Origin: JBOGZI01 sp050697275 | GTDB lineage: Bacteria > Actinomycetota > Thermoleophilia > Solirubrobacterales > 70-9 | NCBI GenBank assembly: GCA_050697275.1 | Contig: JBOGZI010000291.1 | Span: forward strand, 1-15,699 | Length of the DNA stretch: 15,699 nt | Direction: 5' to 3' | Notes under the pieces: generated by a model | Database searches by the model: none | What the model was told of the DNA's origin: nothing | The model's input: only the letters and a program-made list of their open reading frames with translations | Translations under genes and position numbers: made by a program | Shown: piece by piece, positions 12,619 through 15,699 of the stretch | Layout: the number at the start of each line of letters is the position of its first letter | How positions within the stretch are numbered: the first letter of the stretch is position 1

Positions 12619-14621
12619 GCGGGAAGCGGCGCAGGGGCCGCGATGGCGAGCCGCGGGTGGACGAGAACGGCGATCCGCGCGAGCGGGTGCTCGACGAGGC
12701 GATCGAGGCGGAGGAGCGCGAGGAGGGAACCTACGAGCACCAGGACAACCGGCTGCGTGCCGTTCTGCTCCTGTTCGCCTCGCTGTGGCGGCTGATCCGC
12801 GGGGAGGACCAGCGGGGCCGCAAGGTGCGCTGGCTGCTCAGCCTGCTGCGGCCCTACCGGCGCCAGGTCGCCGGGATGTTCGTCGCGCTTCTGTTCGCGA
12901 CCGGGGCCACCCTGGCTCCCCCCTACCTCGCCGGCAAGGCGATCTCCGACGGCGTCCTGGCAAACGACCTCGGCACGCTCAACCTGATCGTCGGCGTCTT
13001 CATCGGCGCCGCCCTGATCTACTGGGCGGCCAGCTACGCCCAGACCTACCTGGTGGGCTGGGTCGGGCAGCGGGCGCTTCAGGACCTCCGGGTGCGCATC
13101 TTCACCCACCTGCAGAAGATGTCGATCGGCTTCTTCACCCGGAACCGTCCCGGGGTCCTGATCTCGCGGATCACCAACGACGTCGACGCCCTCGATCAGC
13201 TGATCAGCACAGGGGTGGTGACCCTGTTCTCGAGCACCCTGACGCTGATCGGCGTGATCGTGATCATGCTCGCCCTGGACGTCGGGCTGGCGCTGGTCGT
13301 ATTCATCACCTTCCCGCTGCTGGCGATCGCCAGCGTCGTCTTCCGGATCGTGGCGGCGAGCGCCTATCGGATCACCCGCGAGCGGATCGCGGAGGTGACC
13401 GCCTACCTGCAGGAGAGCCTCAGCGGGATCCGGGTGGTGCGGAGCTTCGCCCAGGAGCGGCGCCACGTCGACCGGATGGGCGAGCTCAACGAGCTCAACC
13501 GCCAGGCCAACATGAAGACCGTTTACCTGAACGCCTCCTACTTCCCGGCGGTGGAGCTGCTCTCGGCGATCGGGACGGCGGTGATCCTGCTCTACGGCGG
13601 CATCAACGCGCTCGACCTCGCCGACCCGAGCGCCCGGGACCAGCAGATCGGGGTTGTGGTCGCCTTCGTCGGCTACCTGGCGACCTTCTTCGATCCGATT
13701 CAGCAGCTCTCCAACCTCTACACGACCTACCAGCAGGGGATGGCGGCGCTGGACAAGATCTTCGACCTGCTCGACACCGAGCCCGACTTGGTGGACAAGC
13801 CGGGGGCGATCGACCCGCGCCCACTGCGCGGAGAGATCGAGCTCGACGGGGTCTGGTTCTCCTACGGGCTCGACCGGGCGGCCGGGGTGAGGCGCTCCTC
13901 CGGCGAGAGGGAGAAGGCCCCCGACTCCGGCGACTGGGCGCTGCGGGACGTCTCGATCCACGTCCCGGCCGGGCAGACCCTGGCGCTGGTCGGCGAGACC
14001 GGGGCCGGCAAGTCGACCTTCGCAAAGCTGGTCTCGCGCTTCTACGACCCGCAGCGCGGCAGGGTGCGGGTGGACGGGCACGACCTGCGCGACCTGCGCG
14101 CGTCCTGCCTGCGCAGCCAGCTCGGGATCGTGCCCCAGGAAGGGTTCCTCTTCTCGGGGACGGTGCGGGAGAACATCTGCTTCGGGCGGCCCGACGCCAC
14201 CGAGGCGGAGGTGGAAGCGGCGGCGGAGGCGATCGGCGCCGGCGACTTCATCCGCCGCCTACCCGAGGGCTACGAGACGGAGGTCGGCGAGCGCGGCGTG
14301 GCGCTCTCCGCGGGCCAGCGGCAGCTGATCGCCTTCGCGCGGGCGCTGCTGGCCGAGCCGCGCATCCTGATCCTCGACGAGGCGACCTCGAACATCGACG
14401 TGCGCACCGAGCGGACGATCGAGGCTGGCCTGGAGCGCCTGCTGGCGGACCGGACCGCGATCGTGATCGCCCACCGGCTCTCGACGATTCGCGGGGCGGA
14501 CCGGATCGCGGTGCTGGAGCAGGGGGGCATCGTCGAGAGCGGCACCCACGACGAGCTGATCGAGGCCGGGGGCCGCTACGCGCAGCTGTACGGCAGCTGG
14601 GCGGAGCTGGCGGCTGCCTAG
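12615..14621 (+). CDS. ABC exporter half-transporter B (catalytic Glu intact)
   Basis: Product 668 aa from GTG 12615, with a GAGGAG about 11 bases upstream. An about 75-residue charged cytoplasmic extension precedes the six-helix membrane domain. The nucleotide-binding domain has an about 18-residue charged insertion just after the A-loop Tyr, Walker A VGETGAGKST (459-468), a canonical Q-loop VPQE, signature LSAGQ (564-568, Ala for Gly), Walker B ILDE with Glu589, and H-loop His620. Paired with half A, the normal site joins B's Walker motifs to A's LSGGQ, and the weak site joins A's Asp496 to B's LSAGQ, as in TM287/288-type exporters. The gene is translationally coupled to half A. Its TAG shares CTAG with the convergent lipoprotein. 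Confidence 0.94.
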   Translation: MSGKRRRGRDGEPRVDENGDPRERVLDEAIEAEEREEGTYEHQDNRLRAVLLLFASLWRLIRGEDQRGRKVRWLLSLLRPYRRQVAGMFVALLFATGATLAPPYLAGKAISDGVLANDLGTLNLIVGVFIGAALIYWAASYAQTYLVGWVGQRALQDLRVRIFTHLQKMSIGFFTRNRPGVLISRITNDVDALDQLISTGVVTLFSSTLTLIGVIVIMLALDVGLALVVFITFPLLAIASVVFRIVAASAYRITRERIAEVTAYLQESLSGIRVVRSFAQERRHVDRMGELNELNRQANMKTVYLNASYFPAVELLSAIGTAVILLYGGINALDLADPSARDQQIGVVVAFVGYLATFFDPIQQLSNLYTTYQQGMAALDKIFDLLDTEPDLVDKPGAIDPRPLRGEIELDGVWFSYGLDRAAGVRRSSGEREKAPDSGDWALRDVSIHVPAGQTLALVGETGAGKSTFAKLVSRFYDPQRGRVRVDGHDLRDLRASCLRSQLGIVPQEGFLFSGTVRENICFGRPDATEAEVEAAAEAIGAGDFIRRLPEGYETEVGERGVALSAGQRQLIAFARALLAEPRILILDEATSNIDVRTERTIEAGLERLLADRTAIVIAHRLSTIRGADRIAVLEQGGIVESGTHDELIEAGGRYAQLYGSWAELAAA

Positions 14622-15286
14622 CCCGGTCCGACGCCGCCGGCGCCGGTGCCCCCGGTCTCGCCGCCGGTGTCCCCGCCGGTGTCCCCGCTGCCGGTGTCGC
14701 CGGTGCCGCCGACCGAGCCGGGGTCAGAGGGGGCGGGCGCGACGGGCTCGGACGGGGCGGCGGTGGCGCCCGTCTCGGGCTCGGTGGTGCCGGACGAGCT
14801 GATCGGCTGGCCGCACTCCTTGAAGCCGTAGGCGGATGCCGCCGTCTCGGCTTCGCTCCTGGCCGCCTCGAGCTCGGCCTCGAACTGGGCGGTGTCCTCG
14901 CCCCGGTCCTGCGCGAGCGCGATCTTCTTGCCCGCCTCGACCATCTGCTCCATCCCGGTCAGGAACTGGTCGAGGGTCTGCCGGTCATCGTCCGGAGGGC
15001 CGAGGTCGTTGAGCTCCTCCACCACGCCCTGGCGGAGGTCTGCGATCTGATCCGCCTCGGTCAGCCCCTGGCCGGCGGCCGCGAACTGAGCGATCGCGGC
15101 GTTCGCCTCCTCGCAGACGGCGTCCCCCTGCGTGATGAAGTCCTCCTTTGAGGACGCCGACGCGGTGGTGGTCTGCGTGGGCACGACGATCGGGACCTCA
15201 GGCGAGCTGTCGCCGCCGCAGGCCGAGACCGTGAGCCCCGCTCCGATCACCAGGACGGGGACGAGAAAAAGCCGCAAACGCCTCAT
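14618..15286 (-). CDS. Lipoprotein with helical Cys-pair domain and Gly/Thr/Asp tail
   Basis: Product 222 aa. The signal MRRLRLFLVPVLVIGAGLTVSAC gives lipidated Cys23. A Thr/Ser linker leads to a helical domain (about 47-160) with Cys58 (DAVCEEAN) and Cys158 (FKECGQ), probably a disulphide closing the bundle. The last about 60 residues are low-complexity Pro/Thr/Gly repeats (GDTGGDTGG). It resembles, in layout, the lipoprotein coupled to the kinase: signal, helical domain with two Cys, repetitive tail. It converges on ABC half B with no intergenic space. ATG 15286 directly precedes the basic signal. Function unknown; surface anchoring is all that can be stated. Confidence 0.8.
   Translation of the reverse strand: MRRLRLFLVPVLVIGAGLTVSACGGDSSPEVPIVVPTQTTTASASSKEDFITQGDAVCEEANAAIAQFAAAGQGLTEADQIADLRQGVVEELNDLGPPDDDRQTLDQFLTGMEQMVEAGKKIALAQDRGEDTAQFEAELEAARSEAETAASAYGFKECGQPISSSGTTEPETGATAAPSEPVAPAPSDPGSVGGTGDTGSGDTGGDTGGETGGTGAGGVGPG
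14663..14686 (+). repeat. 12-bp tandem repeat inside lipoprotein tail
   Basis: GCCGGTGTCCCC occurs twice in tandem with degenerate copies on both sides. It encodes the GDTG repeats of the lipoprotein tail on the minus strand. The 12-bp unit keeps the frame, so copy-number change would alter tail length only. Confidence 0.6.
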
Positions 15287-15374
15287 ACGAACCGGGGCAA
15301 AGTAGCAGGGATTCGCGCAAGTGAGGCGCGGCGCATGGGCGAATGCCGAGGCCTGGCCGCAACCTGCGTTCGCC

Positions 15375-15611
15375 CTACCGGGCCGGTTCAGGCCGCCTCG
15401 TCCTCGTCCTCAACAAGCCCTTGTTGAAGCCGAACTCCTCGGCGCACCTACGCACTGACAATCCGCTGTCGTGCGCCTTCTGAACCGTCTCCCAGTCAAC
15501 CCGGTTTGAGAACCGTGTATCTGGCGGGACCCCGAGCTGGCGCGCGTGGTAGCTGACGGTGGAGGTCGAGATCGGGGCTCGTCGGCCGCAGCATGGAACG
15601 TATGTTCGCAA
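15375..15611 (-). pseudogene. Fragment of a helix-turn-helix protein (HNH-associated type)
   Basis: ORF of 78 aa from TTG 15611. STVSYHARQLGVP and VRRCAEEFGFNKG look like two successive helix-turn-helix segments, separated by a DWETVQKAHDSG motif. I recall this arrangement from actinobacterial proteins in which it precedes an HNH nuclease domain. Here the frame ends 7-8 basic residues after FNKG, and the N-terminus (CCGRRAP) does not resemble a normal first domain, so it is probably truncated at both ends. It lies about 70 bases from a tRNA on the same strand. The family assignment rests on memory of the motif. Confidence 0.45.
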
Positions 15612-15646
15612 TCTGGCCGGGCGGAAACGCCTGCAAACAAGCGAAA

Positions 15647-15666
15647 ACCCGCCTGTGAGGGCGGGT
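15647..15666 (-). terminator. Rho-independent terminator downstream of minus-strand tRNA
   Basis: ACCCGCC and GGCGGGT form a perfect 7-bp stem with a 6-base loop. Read on the minus strand it is followed by TTTTC and further T-rich sequence, and it lies 12 bases after the tRNA 3' end, as expected for tRNA transcript termination. Confidence 0.7.
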
Positions 15667-15678
15667 CTTGACTTCGAA

Positions 15679-15699
15679 CTGCGGGCCAGGGACTTGAAC
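15679..15699 (-). tRNA. tRNA 3' end, cut by window edge
   Basis: The reverse strand gives the last T-stem base, T-loop TTCAAGT, 3' T-stem CCCTG, acceptor strand GCCCGCA and discriminator G, with no encoded CCA. A U1-A72 pair and G73 are implied, which would fit tRNA-Gln among others; identity cannot be fixed without the rest. The terminator right after it supports a real gene. Confidence 0.6.

Noticed and set aside
12570..14081. Minus-strand open frame of 503 codons opposite ABC half B
   Set aside because: His/Asp/Val-rich antisense shadow of the transporter.
12353..15151. Plus-strand open frame of 932 codons over the ABC and lipoprotein genes
   Set aside because: Arg/Pro/Gly-rich shadow in another frame of ABC half B; contains no domain.

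Overview
The window looks like actinobacterial DNA. Coding sequence right of about 6060 is very GC-rich (42 of 60 bases in the one line I counted, 11101-11160), GTG starts are common, genes are chained by 4-base overlaps, and there are many lipoproteins plus a PknB-like kinase. The small Cys-rich, kelch and lipoprotein families feel like Thermoleophilia/Solirubrobacterales, but that placement is inference.

Left part (86-6061): a genomic island of about 5.9 kb bounded by two identical 46-bp direct repeats (86-131 and 6016-6061). Each repeat is the 3' part of a CAT-anticodon tRNA (probably Met), from the anticodon loop to the discriminator base plus four bases. Neither copy has a 5' tRNA half, so the intact tRNA should lie left of the window, with bases 1-85 the end of a second, tandem element. 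No integrase is seen. Cargo, left to right: a zinc-ribbon protein; a small protein translationally coupled to a Mug/TDG-like DNA glycosylase superfamily protein whose motif-A Asn is replaced; on the minus strand a PstI/BsuBI-type restriction-modification pair (methyltransferase, then endonuclease, overlapping by 4 bases) with a small downstream protein; then a short lipoprotein and two doubtful ORFs. GC is lower here (36 of 60 in line 3421-3480). The content is that of a small defence island.

Middle part (6062-10727): apparently chromosomal. A Cys-rich zinc-binding protein follows the right repeat. A minus-strand gene train runs from 10727 down to 6640: coiled-coil protein, 63-aa Cys protein, kelch propeller protein, SAM methyltransferase, lipoprotein, and a membrane Ser/Thr kinase with a shortened C-lobe. 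Most joints are GTGA/ATGA overlaps or very short gaps. A small Thr/Pro-rich lipoprotein on the plus strand converges on the kinase.

Right part (10728-15699): a divergent promoter region with a perfect 24-bp palindrome separates the minus-strand train from a plus-strand pair of ABC exporter half-transporters. The pair has complementary degenerate residues, as expected of a heterodimeric exporter with one weak ATP site. Then come a convergent lipoprotein sharing a CTAG stop with the second ABC gene, a fragment of a helix-turn-helix protein, a terminator hairpin, and the 3' end of a minus-strand tRNA cut by the window edge.
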